From Flavobacteriaceae bacterium (lineage in GTDB: Bacteria > Bacteroidota > Bacteroidia > Flavobacteriales > Flavobacteriaceae): a stretch of DNA of 64,000 bases. The stretch's first letter is position 1; every line of letters begins with the position of its first letter. This document shows, piece after piece, positions 17,674-27,052 of the stretch. The translations under genes and the position numbers were made by a program. The stretch spans positions 124,001-188,000 of the forward strand of contig NVXD01000015.1 in assembly GCA_002746415.1 (NCBI GenBank), given 5' to 3'. The notes beneath the pieces were generated by a model. The model ran no database searches, was not told the origin of the DNA, and worked only from the letters and a program-made list of their open reading frames with translations.

Positions 17674-18036
17674 TTATCTAATAAATAACAATAAAAGCGC
17701 AATCAATGCAGGTAATGCCTGTATAAAGAATATTTTTTTATCTGCTGTAAGAGCCCCATATATTCCTGCAATGGTAACACATATCAGGAAGAAAAGAGAA
17801 ACGTTGGTTTTCCATTCAGCATTCTCAATAAAAAATGTCCAAATGAGTCCAGCAGCTAAAAAGCCATTGTACAATCCTTGATTTGCAGCAAGGCTTTTAG
17901 TAGGTTCAAATAGTTCTGCGGGGAATTTTTTAAAGACTTTTCTTGCTCTGGTCGTCCAGGCAAACATTTCTAGCCAAAGAAAATAGAGGTGTAGTAAAGC
18001 AACAAAACCAATTAATATTTTAATAAGTATATCCAT
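17674..18036 (-). CDS. DUF1304 membrane protein
   Basis: 120 aa from the ATG at 18036 (MDILIKI); the longer in-frame form would reach into the neighbouring dioxygenase. Four hydrophobic helices, with the conserved F-L-LEMFAWTTRARKVF segment and SLAANQGLYNGFLAAGLIW typical of DUF1304. Function unknown. 10 nt from the dioxygenase stop, on the same strand, so it is probably co-transcribed. Confidence 0.82.
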   Translation of the reverse strand: MDILIKILIGFVALLHLYFLWLEMFAWTTRARKVFKKFPAELFEPTKSLAANQGLYNGFLAAGLIWTFFIENAEWKTNVSLFFLICVTIAGIYGALTADKKIFFIQALPALIALLLLFIR

Positions 18037-18046
18037 AATGCAATAT

Positions 18047-18586
18047 TTAGTTTTCAGCGGTAAATCTTTTGTCTGAGGGCATCGTAGTCCCACAATCTTT
18101 ACACCTTCTTAATTCTTCCGAATTGTAAAAATCTTTAAAATGACTTAAAAAATCCTTTTCGATATCAATCAAAGGAAAATAGACCTCATGTAATAAATTA
18201 TTGCAGTTGTCACAAAACCATAGTAAGCCATCTTTAGCGCCTATATCTGCACGCTTTCGTTCTATCACCAAACCTATGGAATTCTTATGTCTAACAGGGG
18301 AATGAGGGACGCCGGCAGGATGTAGGTACATATCTCCAGGGCCTAACTTCATGGTTTTTTTTGTGCTGTCTTCTTGTATATGTACTTCAATGTTTCCTTC
18401 TAATTGATAGAACAACTCTTCAGTCTCGTTATAGTGGTAATCTTTTCGTGCATTGGGACCAGCAACAATCATTACAATATAATCCCCTGCATCTTTATAG
18501 AGATTTTTATTTCCAATAGGAGGTTTTAATGCATCCCTGTTTTCTTCTATCCATTTGTTTAGATTAAAAGGAGCTTGTATAGGCAT
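18047..18586 (-). CDS. nbaC: 3-hydroxyanthranilate 3,4-dioxygenase
   Basis: 179 aa from the ATG at 18586 (MPIQAPFNLNKWIEEN). Cupin dioxygenase with iron ligands H51, E57 and H95 and substrate-side R47 and R99. A second metal site is formed by C125-x2-C128 and C162-x2-C165, a rubredoxin-like centre seen in bacterial enzymes. It cleaves the ring of 3-hydroxyanthranilate to 2-amino-3-carboxymuconate semialdehyde in the kynurenine pathway (quinolinate/NAD or catabolism). Tryptophan 2,3-dioxygenase, the pathway's first step, is 44 kb away in this window. Confidence 0.95.
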   Translation of the reverse strand: MPIQAPFNLNKWIEENRDALKPPIGNKNLYKDAGDYIVMIVAGPNARKDYHYNETEELFYQLEGNIEVHIQEDSTKKTMKLGPGDMYLHPAGVPHSPVRHKNSIGLVIERKRADIGAKDGLLWFCDNCNNLLHEVYFPLIDIEKDFLSHFKDFYNSEELRRCKDCGTTMPSDKRFTAEN

Positions 18587-18683
18587 ATTGTTTTCTTTAT
18601 ACTTTGACAGTACTATTAATTGGTGCAAGTAATGCACCAAAATCTATCAAATTTAAGAAAAGAAAATGGCTTTGAATATTCTT

Positions 18684-19166
18684 TTACCTATAGAACAGTT
18701 GTGTGAAGTATAAGTTTCCATTAGCATCCTTCTTGACACTAATCCCTGTATGGGTAAATTCCCCTTCCATAGTTTTACGGTGAGCAGAACTGCTTAACCA
18801 ATTCTCAAAAGCTCCAAATGCTGTTGTATAATTTTTGGCGACATTTTCTGCGACATATTCTGCACTTACCTTGGAAGACATGCTCGATGCCCTAGAATTA
18901 AAGTTATCATGATTAATGCTCCCAATAGAAATCATATAATCTGTGTGCAAATTGGCATATTCATATGCTACTTCGCTAAAATTCAAAGAATTGTACCCCA
19001 TTGAATTTCTATGGTTATTAACGATTATCAATAGCGCTCCTTCTATTGCCTCGACATTTTCTGCTTCTATAATTGTTGTATCTGCATTGTTTACGGGTTC
19101 AGTAGTACATGAACTAATAATACATACAAATAAAACAAGAATAGCATAGTGCAATCTCATTTTCAT
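18684..19166 (-). CDS. CAP-domain (SCP/PR1) lipoprotein
   Basis: 160 aa. Signal peptide with lipobox near residue 20 (CIISSC), then a CAP domain: NHRNSMGYNSLNFSEVAYEYANLHTDYM, the INHDNF histidine, the AENVAKNY glutamate and the ENWLSSSAHRKTMEGEFTHTGISV block. These give the CAP set of two histidines and glutamates. A paralogue lies 195 bp upstream. CAP proteins are secreted; bacterial roles are unclear. An internal ATG two codons in is an alternative start. Confidence 0.88.
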   Translation of the reverse strand: MKMRLHYAILVLFVCIISSCTTEPVNNADTTIIEAENVEAIEGALLIIVNNHRNSMGYNSLNFSEVAYEYANLHTDYMISIGSINHDNFNSRASSMSSKVSAEYVAENVAKNYTTAFGAFENWLSSSAHRKTMEGEFTHTGISVKKDANGNLYFTQLFYR

Positions 19167-19304
19167 AATGTTCTATTTGTAAGTAGGAAAGTCTTTTATT
19201 GGGTTTGGGGCCCTAAATGTTGAAGTACTTATAAATCAACGGGTTCAATGATAATAAAAATTGAGGAATGAATCAATGTATATAACTTCTTTTTCGTTTA
19301 TCTG

Positions 19305-19323
19305 TATGGTAAAGGCTACCATA
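19305..19323. terminator. short hairpin between the two CAP genes
   Basis: TATGGTA (19305-19311) and TACCATA (19317-19323) form a 7-bp stem with a 5-nt loop. It lies 38 nt downstream of the second CAP gene's stop on the minus strand. No T-run follows directly, so it may stabilise a 3' end rather than terminate. Confidence 0.35.
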
Positions 19324-19361
19324 GACACAAAAAATCTTATAAGAGTAGTAAGAAATAAATC

Positions 19362-19868
19362 TTATTGGTAAAAAATCTGCGTGTAGTATATGTTACCATT
19401 GTCGTCTTCCTTAACACTGATGCCTGTAAAAGAAAAGTCACCTTCAATTGTTTTTTTATGATTAGAACTTTCTAACCATTTTTCCAATGCTTCCTCAGCA
19501 CTATTATAATTCTTGGCAACATTTTCACCAACATGGTTGGCACCGACTTCATTTGCCATTTTTGTGGCTCTTGTATTATAGTTGTCATGGCTTAAGGTCC
19601 CTTCTGCCATCATATAATTTGTATGGTCATTTGCATATGCATAGGCAACTTCATTAAAAGCAAGGGCATTGTGACCAAGAGCATCTCTATGTTCATTAAT
19701 CAATACCAAAAGCTCTTGTTCTATTGCAACCATATTATGAGCGTCTGCAGTTGTTAAATTAACACCTTCTTCCAGTGATTCTTTTGTACAAGAAGTAAAA
19801 ACAGACATTATTAATATGATAATAAGGGATGTGTTTTTTAAAGATCGGAATGTTGTTGAATTAGCCAT
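19362..19868 (-). CDS. CAP-domain (SCP/PR1) lipoprotein, paralogue
   Basis: 168 aa. Signal peptide and lipobox (VFTSC at about 23-27). The CAP domain closely parallels the neighbouring gene: INEHRDALGHNALAFNEVAYAYANDHTNYM, LSHDNYNTRATKMANEVGANHVGENVAKNY and EKWLESSNHKKTIEGDFSFTGISVKEDDNGNIYYTQIFY. The order of motifs and the matching ends show tandem duplication. Intergenic distances suggest separate promoters. Confidence 0.88.
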   Translation of the reverse strand: MANSTTFRSLKNTSLIIILIMSVFTSCTKESLEEGVNLTTADAHNMVAIEQELLVLINEHRDALGHNALAFNEVAYAYANDHTNYMMAEGTLSHDNYNTRATKMANEVGANHVGENVAKNYNSAEEALEKWLESSNHKKTIEGDFSFTGISVKEDDNGNIYYTQIFYQ

Positions 19869-20184
19869 CGTAATAATTTTTGGGGAACTATTAATTTTGT
19901 TTTACATGGACAAAGCTATATTGTGAAGAGGCTAAGGGACCTTATTTTCGCTTATTAGCACTATTTCTTGGAGGAAAGTACAAGACAGAGGATTAGGCGT
20001 TCTTTTTCTCGGATGAAAGAAATCACGCTAAAAAAATGAATGACATTTACGATCGGTAAAATGCACTTAAACATATTCTTAACATCTATATCTTTTTTTT
20101 AAATCGTATGTAAACTAATAATATAATAGCTAGTCTCGCTATAGCCGTAAACAGTTTATATTTACAAATACAAAACACTCGCCC
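19869..20184. other. 316-bp divergent gap between CAP lipoprotein and macroglobulin genes
   Basis: No open reading frame of note. TATATTTA at about 20156-20163 is one base off TAnnTTTG and 22 nt before the macroglobulin start codon. A small inverted repeat ATAGC/GCTAT (near 20127-20143) lies just upstream. The left half should drive the CAP gene. Confidence 0.45.
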
Positions 20185-23100
20185 ATGCCATTAAGAAATT
20201 ATATTCGTTTTTTTATTATTACCAGTTTACTAGTGAGTTGTTCTAATAACAAGAAAAAAGCTGCGGAGGAATATGATGATCTTAATCGCTATCAAAATAT
20301 AATATCAGAGATTTCTCATGGGGTTATTTCAGCCAAGAGTGACGTTAGAGTAGTCTTGAATACTTCTATTACCTCATGGGAAAATGGAGCCGAGCTGGAT
20401 AATAGCTTGTTAGTGGCTTCACCGCATATTAAAGGAAAGGTTGTGGCATTGGACAATAGAACAATTGCATTTGTTCCCAATAAGGGTTTTGAACAGGATA
20501 CAGAGTATAAATTCACTTTGGTTTTAGAGAATATTATTAAAGATGTTCCAAAGGAACTAAAAACACTCTCCTTTGGGGTAAAGATTTTAAAACAACAATT
20601 TAACATCTATACAAATCCCATTCAATCGTATTCCAACGACAGGCAATTTATTGAAGGTCAAATACGAAGTGCTGATCAACTTTCATTAGAAACAGTTAAA
20701 AAGCTGATAAACGTAAAACAAAATGGAAAGGACATTCCTGTTACCTTTGATGCTACTGTAAAAGAAGGCACGCAGTTTCAATTTAAGATTGATAGCATCT
20801 TGCGTTATGAGGAGGATTCCGAGTTAGAAATCTCATGGGATGGTGCAGCATTTAGTATTGAGAGTTCAGGGAGCAATATCATAAAAATTCCAGGAAAGAA
20901 TAATTTTACCGTACTGGAAGCAACTGTCCAAAAAACAGAGAATCAACTCATATTAGTCAATTTTTCGGACCCGTTAAAAAAAGGACAGGATTTTAAGGGG
21001 TTAGTTATTCTAGAAGGGGACAACAACCCAAAATATGCCGTGGATGGCAATACGCTAAAAGTATACCCTTCCAAAGAAATCAGTGGAATAGCACGGTTGG
21101 AAGTTTTTGAGGGCATACAAAGTACATCTGGTTACAAGCTAAAAACAAAATTTACGGAACGTATTGCTTTTGAGCAGTTAAAACCAGAGGTGAGGTTACT
21201 TTCAAATGGAACAATATTGCCTTCTTCGCATAATTTAAAAGTCAATTTTGAAGCTGTAAACCTAAAAGCTGTAGATGTTACGGTTTTAAAGATTTTTGAA
21301 AACAATATACTTCAATTCTTGCAAAGCAATAATTTAAATAGTTCATCTGGTTTGGTACAAGTAGCTAGGCCCATAGCCAAGAAAAGACTTGACCTTCAAA
21401 ATAAATTATCGGAGAATAATGGAAAATGGTCCGCACATGCCTTGGATTTAAGAACCTTGATTACTCCAGAAGTAGGGGCCATCTATCGAGTGGAATTTAA
21501 TTTTAAGCCTGCTTATAGTCTGTACAAGTGTACTAACACCAATTTTAAAACGGAAGAAGATACTGATGAGAACTATGACGAAGAAAATGAAAGCAGTAGT
21601 TGGGATGGTGTAGAGAACTATTACTATAATAATAATTATTACGATTATAATTGGAACGAACGAAATAACCCTTGCAATACCTCTTATTACCATAATAAAA
21701 AAAGAGGGATAAACATTTTGGCTACTGACCTTGGTGTAACCGTTAAAAAAGGAGTTAATAAAAGCTATTTTGTTGCTGTAAATAATATTTTGAATACGAA
21801 TCCGATTGCCGGGGTTACCGTTACCTTTTATAATTATCAACAACAACCCTTGGGTAATGTGGTGACCAATGCAGATGGCACCTCAATTTATGATGCTGAT
21901 CACCTAGCCTTTTTTGCCGTTGCAGAACACAATGGACAAAAAACCTATATAAAATTAAATGATGGCAATGCACTTTCTGTAAGCAAATTCAATGTTTCTG
22001 GGGTACAGCTTAAAAAAGGCATTAAAGGATTCATTTTTGGAGAGCGCGGTGTTTGGCGCCCTGGAGACCAAATTTTTCTTTCGTTTATGTTGAATGACAA
22101 AGCCAATAAACTTCCGGCCAATCATCCCGTTAAGATAGAATTAATGGATCCATATAATAAAGTGGTGCATAGAGAAGTAAAAACAAATGGGCTCAATAAT
22201 TTCTATGATTTCAATTTAAAGACTGATGAAAATGCCCCAACAGGAAATTGGTTGGTAAAAATATCTGTAGGTGGTGCATCATTTACAAAAACACTTAAGA
22301 TTGAAACCATAAAACCCAATAGATTAAAAATAAAGACCGAGTTTAATGATGAATTGCTCTCTGGAAGTAAACCCATTCAGGGAAATTTGGAAGTAAAATG
22401 GTTGCATGGTGCAATAGCCAAGAATTTAAAAACGGATATTGCTGCAAAGTTCAGATCTCAGACGACCACATTCAAACAATTTCCAGGCTATATTTTTGAT
22501 GACCCAACAAGAAAATTTTCTGTGGAGGAACAAGTGGTTTTTGATGGTAAAATAGATGGAGAAGGCAAAGTTGGTTTCACAATAGCCCCACAATTGAAAA
22601 CCAATGCTCCCGGAATGTTGCAAGCCGCTTTTATTACCAAAGTATATGAAAATGGGGGAGATTTTAGTACGGATGTCTTTACACGTCCTTATTCTCCTTT
22701 TAAAACTTATGTAGGACTTAATGTGCCTAAAGGGGATAAGGCCAGAGGAATGCTTTTAACAGATCAAACCCATACATTTGAAATTGTTTCTGTCGATGAA
22801 AAAGGCAGTCCAAGAGCTACTAAGAATCTTAAAGTGACCATTCATAAGGTAAGCTGGCGTTGGTGGTGGGATACTTCTTCTGATAACATAAGCAATTTTA
22901 GTAGCAGCAATTACAGAGAGAAAATTTTTGAAGAGACCATTAGCACAAATTCTAGTGGAAAAGAAACGTTCAAGTTTGAATTGAAGTATCCCAATTGGGG
23001 GCGCTATTTGGTTCGAGTAGCAGATGAAAATGGAGGTCATGCAACAGGTAAGACCATTTATGTGGATTGGCCAGGATGGGCAGGAAAATCAAGAAAGAAC

Positions 23101-25707
23101 GACCCATCTGCAGCTACCATGTTAGTATTTTCCACAGATAAAGAAAAATATAATGTTGGCGAAACTGCAACGGTTACTTTTCCTAGTTCAGTAGGTGGAA
23201 GAGCTTTAGTAACAATAGAAAATGGGACCGAAGTATTGGAATCCTTGTGGGTGGAAACTGTTGAAGGGGAAACCAAATTTCAATTACCCATTTCAGAACT
23301 ATACACCCCTAATGTGTTTATCAATATTGCATTATTGCAACCTCATGGAACTACCCTCAATGATTCTCCCATTAGACTTTATGGTATTGTTGGGATCAAT
23401 GTTGAAAATGCTGAAACTAAGTTAGTACCGAATATTTCAATGCCAGACGTACTACAGCCAGAAGAAATTATGACCCTTAAGGTAAGTGAAAAGCAAGGGA
23501 AGGCCATGACCTATAACATTGCCATAGTGGATGAAGGTCTTTTGGATTTAACAAGATTTAAAACTCCAGACCCATGGAATACCTTTTATGCCCGTGAGGC
23601 ATTGGGTGTAAAAACATGGGATGTTTATGATGATGTCATTGGTGCATTTGGTGGGCGCATAAATCAGGTATTTGCAATTGGAGGCGACGGTGAATTGGCT
23701 GGCGCTAAAAACAAAAAAGCAAATAGATTTGAACCTATGGTTGTTTATTTAGGCCCGTTTAGTTTAAAAGAAAACCAGACCAAATCACATAAAATAAAAA
23801 TTCCAAAATACGTGGGTGCTGTTCGTACCATGGTTGTAGCAGGGAATCCAGAGAATGAAGCATATGGAAAAGCGGAAAAATCAACACCTGTTCGCAAACC
23901 CCTAATGATATTAGCCTCCTTGCCTAGAAAAATTACTCCAGGAGAAAAAGTGACCTTACCGGTTACTGTTTTTGCCATGGAGAAAAAGGTGAAGAATGTA
24001 ACCATTACCATTAAACAAGACGAGGCATTTACAATTGATGGCCCAACATCCCAAAAAATATCATTTGCAAATCCAGATGAGAAAATGGTTTATTTTAATT
24101 TGAATGTGGCCGACTTTAATGGAATAGGAAAAGTGATTGTTGAGGCATCGGGCAATGGTGAAAAAGCTTCTTTTGAAATTCCTATAGATGTAATAAACCC
24201 AAACCCTATGACTTCAACTGTTCAGGATTTGGTTTTGGACGGTAATGTAAGTCAGACTATAAATTTAGAAACTTTTGGAATCTCAGGTAGTAATGCTGCA
24301 CAAATAGAATTATCAACCTTGCCACCGATGAATTTTAATGGTAGGATGCAGTATTTAATCCGTTATTCACATGGGTGTGTGGAACAGACCACTTCGGCGG
24401 CCTTTCCACAATTGTTTTTGGCAGATATTTTTGATTTGGATTCCGGGAAGAAAAATAAAATTCAGCTTAACGTAGAAAATGCTATAAAACGACTTGGAAG
24501 TTTTCAATTGCCAAACGGTGGCTTTTCGTATTGGCCGGGACGTGGACGGGCAAACGACTGGGGAACTTCTTATGCAGGACACTTTTTATTGGAAGCCGCT
24601 AAAAAAGGATATGTGCTCCCTATTGGATTTAAATCTAGTTGGATAAGCTATCAGCAACAAATGGCAAAACAGTGGAGAGCAAGTATTAGAAATTCGGATT
24701 TGGCACAGGCCTATAGATTATATACACTGGCACTTTCTGGCAATGCAGATGTGGCATCTATGAATAGGTTGCGAGAGACTACTACATTATCCAATCAAGC
24801 AAAATATCGTTTGGCAGCAACATATGGACATATTGGTCAGGCTAAAACAGCAAATCAGTTGTTGGATAAGGCGTCCTTGGACTTTAATGGACATCGGTAC
24901 AATTATTACACCTATGGTTCTGCAACAAGAAATAGAGCCATGGCATTGGAAACATTTGTGTTGTTAAAGGATAAAGTAAAAGCCCAAGAAATGGCAAAGG
25001 TTTTGGCAAAACAACTAAGTGAAAAATGTTGGATGAGCACCCAGAGTACCTCCTATAGTTTGTTGGGAATGGCAAAATTTGCAGAAATGGTGGGTGGTAA
25101 AGGTATTAAGGCTACAATTGCAGTAAATGGAAAGCCAGAAAATGTGAGTACACCAAAAACATTGGCAAATAGAACACTGCAGATTAAAAAAGGTAGCAAT
25201 AGCATTCAATTAAAGAATGAAGGAGGCAACACTCTTTATGTTACTATAGTGAACAACGGTATTTTAGCTGTTGGGGAGGAGAAGGTCTTTCAGAAAAACC
25301 TATCCGTACAAATGGTATATAAGGGACGTAATGGAAGCACTTTGGATGTTTCTAAAATTTCGCAGGGAACAGATTTTGTTGCTGAGGTGACACTGACCAA
25401 TACCACGGCAACGAATCTTAAAGATATGGCATTGACAGAAATATTTCCCAGTGGATGGGAGATTGTAAATACCCGTTTTACTGATTTTGGTGACTTTGCA
25501 CAGAATAGTGTTGATCATACAGATTTAAGGGATGACAGGGCCAATTTTTATTTCGATTTAAAAAAGAACGAAACCAAAACTTTTAGGATATTATTGAATG
25601 CTTCCTACTTGGGCAGGTATTATTTACCTGGAGTACAGGCAGAAGCAATGTATGATAATAATTATGTGGTACGCACCAAAGGGCGTTGGGTTGAGGTTGT
25701 GCAGTAG
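20185..25707 (+). CDS. bacterial alpha-2-macroglobulin lipoprotein
   Basis: 1840 aa. Signal peptide with lipobox (LLVSC, C at about 19). Macroglobulin-type beta domains follow, then the MG/bait-region part (FIFGERGVWRPGDQIFLSFM near 615) and a C-terminal alpha-alpha toroid. The thioester motif C1398-V-E-Q is intact (preceded by RYSHG), so the protein can in principle trap proteases covalently, as described for E. coli YfhM. An unusual D/E- then Y/N-rich stretch at about 456-500 interrupts the N-terminal part. E. coli-type organisation pairs this gene with pbpC, and here pbpC follows 1.3 kb downstream. Confidence 0.92.
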   Translation: MPLRNYIRFFIITSLLVSCSNNKKKAAEEYDDLNRYQNIISEISHGVISAKSDVRVVLNTSITSWENGAELDNSLLVASPHIKGKVVALDNRTIAFVPNKGFEQDTEYKFTLVLENIIKDVPKELKTLSFGVKILKQQFNIYTNPIQSYSNDRQFIEGQIRSADQLSLETVKKLINVKQNGKDIPVTFDATVKEGTQFQFKIDSILRYEEDSELEISWDGAAFSIESSGSNIIKIPGKNNFTVLEATVQKTENQLILVNFSDPLKKGQDFKGLVILEGDNNPKYAVDGNTLKVYPSKEISGIARLEVFEGIQSTSGYKLKTKFTERIAFEQLKPEVRLLSNGTILPSSHNLKVNFEAVNLKAVDVTVLKIFENNILQFLQSNNLNSSSGLVQVARPIAKKRLDLQNKLSENNGKWSAHALDLRTLITPEVGAIYRVEFNFKPAYSLYKCTNTNFKTEEDTDENYDEENESSSWDGVENYYYNNNYYDYNWNERNNPCNTSYYHNKKRGINILATDLGVTVKKGVNKSYFVAVNNILNTNPIAGVTVTFYNYQQQPLGNVVTNADGTSIYDADHLAFFAVAEHNGQKTYIKLNDGNALSVSKFNVSGVQLKKGIKGFIFGERGVWRPGDQIFLSFMLNDKANKLPANHPVKIELMDPYNKVVHREVKTNGLNNFYDFNLKTDENAPTGNWLVKISVGGASFTKTLKIETIKPNRLKIKTEFNDELLSGSKPIQGNLEVKWLHGAIAKNLKTDIAAKFRSQTTTFKQFPGYIFDDPTRKFSVEEQVVFDGKIDGEGKVGFTIAPQLKTNAPGMLQAAFITKVYENGGDFSTDVFTRPYSPFKTYVGLNVPKGDKARGMLLTDQTHTFEIVSVDEKGSPRATKNLKVTIHKVSWRWWWDTSSDNISNFSSSNYREKIFEETISTNSSGKETFKFELKYPNWGRYLVRVADENGGHATGKTIYVDWPGWAGKSRKNDPSAATMLVFSTDKEKYNVGETATVTFPSSVGGRALVTIENGTEVLESLWVETVEGETKFQLPISELYTPNVFINIALLQPHGTTLNDSPIRLYGIVGINVENAETKLVPNISMPDVLQPEEIMTLKVSEKQGKAMTYNIAIVDEGLLDLTRFKTPDPWNTFYAREALGVKTWDVYDDVIGAFGGRINQVFAIGGDGELAGAKNKKANRFEPMVVYLGPFSLKENQTKSHKIKIPKYVGAVRTMVVAGNPENEAYGKAEKSTPVRKPLMILASLPRKITPGEKVTLPVTVFAMEKKVKNVTITIKQDEAFTIDGPTSQKISFANPDEKMVYFNLNVADFNGIGKVIVEASGNGEKASFEIPIDVINPNPMTSTVQDLVLDGNVSQTINLETFGISGSNAAQIELSTLPPMNFNGRMQYLIRYSHGCVEQTTSAAFPQLFLADIFDLDSGKKNKIQLNVENAIKRLGSFQLPNGGFSYWPGRGRANDWGTSYAGHFLLEAAKKGYVLPIGFKSSWISYQQQMAKQWRASIRNSDLAQAYRLYTLALSGNADVASMNRLRETTTLSNQAKYRLAATYGHIGQAKTANQLLDKASLDFNGHRYNYYTYGSATRNRAMALETFVLLKDKVKAQEMAKVLAKQLSEKCWMSTQSTSYSLLGMAKFAEMVGGKGIKATIAVNGKPENVSTPKTLANRTLQIKKGSNSIQLKNEGGNTLYVTIVNNGILAVGEEKVFQKNLSVQMVYKGRNGSTLDVSKISQGTDFVAEVTLTNTTATNLKDMALTEIFPSGWEIVNTRFTDFGDFAQNSVDHTDLRDDRANFYFDLKKNETKTFRILLNASYLGRYYLPGVQAEAMYDNNYVVRTKGRWVEVVQ

Positions 25708-25722
25708 GGATAAAAGGAAAAA

Positions 25723-26229
25723 TCATTCAGATGTTTCCTCAAAAGGTTCATTTTTCAACACCTTACCAAACACAAAAGCTCCAATTTCTTTTACAGGCGT
25801 ATAGAAGATAGATTCTTTTTTATCCTCTTCGTCGACAAAATGCATAGTATTGTTTAATCCGTCAAAAAACACAAGAAAGGCACCAACGATAACAGCCACT
25901 TTTAAGGCACCAAAAATGGCTCCGGCAATTTTATTGATGGTTCCTAATAAAACAATATTAGCAACTTTGGTCAATAATTTTCCAGCAAAGTGAACGGCAA
26001 GAACAATGATAATAAAAGTGATGATAAACGAAGTGATATTGATGTAACGCTCATTCCATTCCATATTTATGGATAGGTAATTTCCAGCAATATAGGAAAA
26101 GTGAATAGCACCATAAATTCCAGCAATTAGAGCGATTATTGAGGCAATTTCAATTAGCAACCCATTTTTAAAACCTTTGTAAAGGCCCCAAATGAGTAAT
26201 AACCCTAAAACGATATCCAAGAAACTCAT
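25723..26229 (-). CDS. CvpA-family membrane protein
   Basis: 168 aa from the ATG at 26229 (MSFLDIVLGLLLIWGLYKGFKNG), which matches the usual CvpA N-terminus. A longer form from 26328 would include sequence from a repeat element and is rejected. Four hydrophobic helices and an acidic C-terminal tail. CvpA proteins are needed for colicin V production in E. coli and for envelope tolerance elsewhere. The gene converges on the macroglobulin, 15 nt from its stop. Confidence 0.85.
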   Translation of the reverse strand: MSFLDIVLGLLLIWGLYKGFKNGLLIEIASIIALIAGIYGAIHFSYIAGNYLSINMEWNERYINITSFIITFIIIVLAVHFAGKLLTKVANIVLLGTINKIAGAIFGALKVAVIVGAFLVFFDGLNNTMHFVDEEDKKESIFYTPVKEIGAFVFGKVLKNEPFEETSE

Positions 26230-26293
26230 ACGAATTGTTTTGGGCAAATATAGAACTTTGATTTGTACCTTTGAAAACGAATGGTTTGTTGGT

Positions 26294-26340
26294 ACACTGA
26301 GCGTAGCTGAAGTGTCAGATTCGTTCATTCGACTGTAGCA
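26294..26340. repeat. REP-like palindromic intergenic element
   Basis: An imperfect palindrome with arms ACACT (26294-26298) and AGTGT (26311-26315) around GAGCGTAGCTGA, then TTCGACTGTAGC (about 26329-26340). Such TTCGACTACGCTC-like palindromes recur between genes in many Flavobacteriaceae. It lies between the cvpA start and the next plus-strand gene. Confidence 0.5.
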
Positions 26341-26387
26341 AAAGACAGGCTAAAGTTGAAACCTAAAAATTAAGATAACATAGGAAT

Positions 26388-26744
26388 ATGGTTAGAGATG
26401 TTCAATTAAAAGAAAGATGGGAACTATTGGTAGGGAAATTATCCGCACAATTTGCTGATGGGGATACGTTGGATCTAGATGGCATTATTTACCTCGTGGG
26501 AGTTCAGGAATTGGGACAGTATCACAAGAAATATAAAAAAGATGAGAAACTCAACCTGATGCATATTGCCATTTGCAGATTATTGGAACCATATGGCTAT
26601 TATGAGTTTGATTTTTTTGATGATGAAAAATGGCCACATTATAAAGTAAAGGAAGAATTGCCACCACTAAAGGCTGGGGAGCAGAGTGTGTTGATGAAAG
26701 AGGCCTTAGTAAATTATTTTATTGAGAAAGAATATATAAAATGA
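26388..26744 (+). CDS. conserved protein of unknown function
   Basis: 118 aa, soluble, mixed helix. N-terminal VRDVQLKERWELLVGKLSAQFADGDTLDLDGIIYLVGVQELGQ, then a central basic stretch and MHIAICRLLEPYGYYEFD. I recognise it as a small conserved Bacteroidetes-type protein but can name no function. Its stop overlaps the next gene's start (ATGATG), so it is coupled to the ABM protein and then PbpC. Confidence 0.65.
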   Translation: MVRDVQLKERWELLVGKLSAQFADGDTLDLDGIIYLVGVQELGQYHKKYKKDEKLNLMHIAICRLLEPYGYYEFDFFDDEKWPHYKVKEELPPLKAGEQSVLMKEALVNYFIEKEYIK

Positions 26745-27052
26745 TGCATACAAAACCGTATTACGCAGTCATATTTACTTCCTTACGGACAGAAGGGGAT
26801 AATGGATATGGAAAGATGGCACAACAGATGGAAGATTTGGCAAAGCAGCAACCGGGCTTTATTGACATTGAAAGTGCAAAAGAGGAAATTGGAATAACAG
26901 TAAGTTATTGGGAAAGTCTAGAGGCCATTACAAATTGGAAGGCAAATACGGACCACTTATTTGCCCAAAAAAAGGGAATAACAAACTGGTACGAAGAATA
27001 TAAGGTTAGAATATGTTTGGTAGAACGTGAATACGAATTCAAAAAAGAATAA
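26741..27052 (+). CDS. antibiotic biosynthesis monooxygenase (ABM) domain protein
   Basis: 103 aa. A dimeric alpha-beta barrel fold is suggested by YYAVIFTSLRTEGDNGYGKMA, QQPGFIDIESA and ITVSYWESLEAITNWKANTDH, all typical of ABM-type heme or quinol oxygenases and their relatives. The start may be 26741 or the second ATG at 26744; both overlap the previous gene. The last 26 nt overlap the pbpC reading frame. Function is unknown; the link with PbpC is by context only. Confidence 0.78.
   Translation: MMHTKPYYAVIFTSLRTEGDNGYGKMAQQMEDLAKQQPGFIDIESAKEEIGITVSYWESLEAITNWKANTDHLFAQKKGITNWYEEYKVRICLVEREYEFKKE

Noticed and set aside
21448-21846. Hydrophobic minus-strand frame under the macroglobulin
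   Set aside because: It is the mirror of the Y/N-rich insert; the predicted IIVI repeats reflect codon composition.
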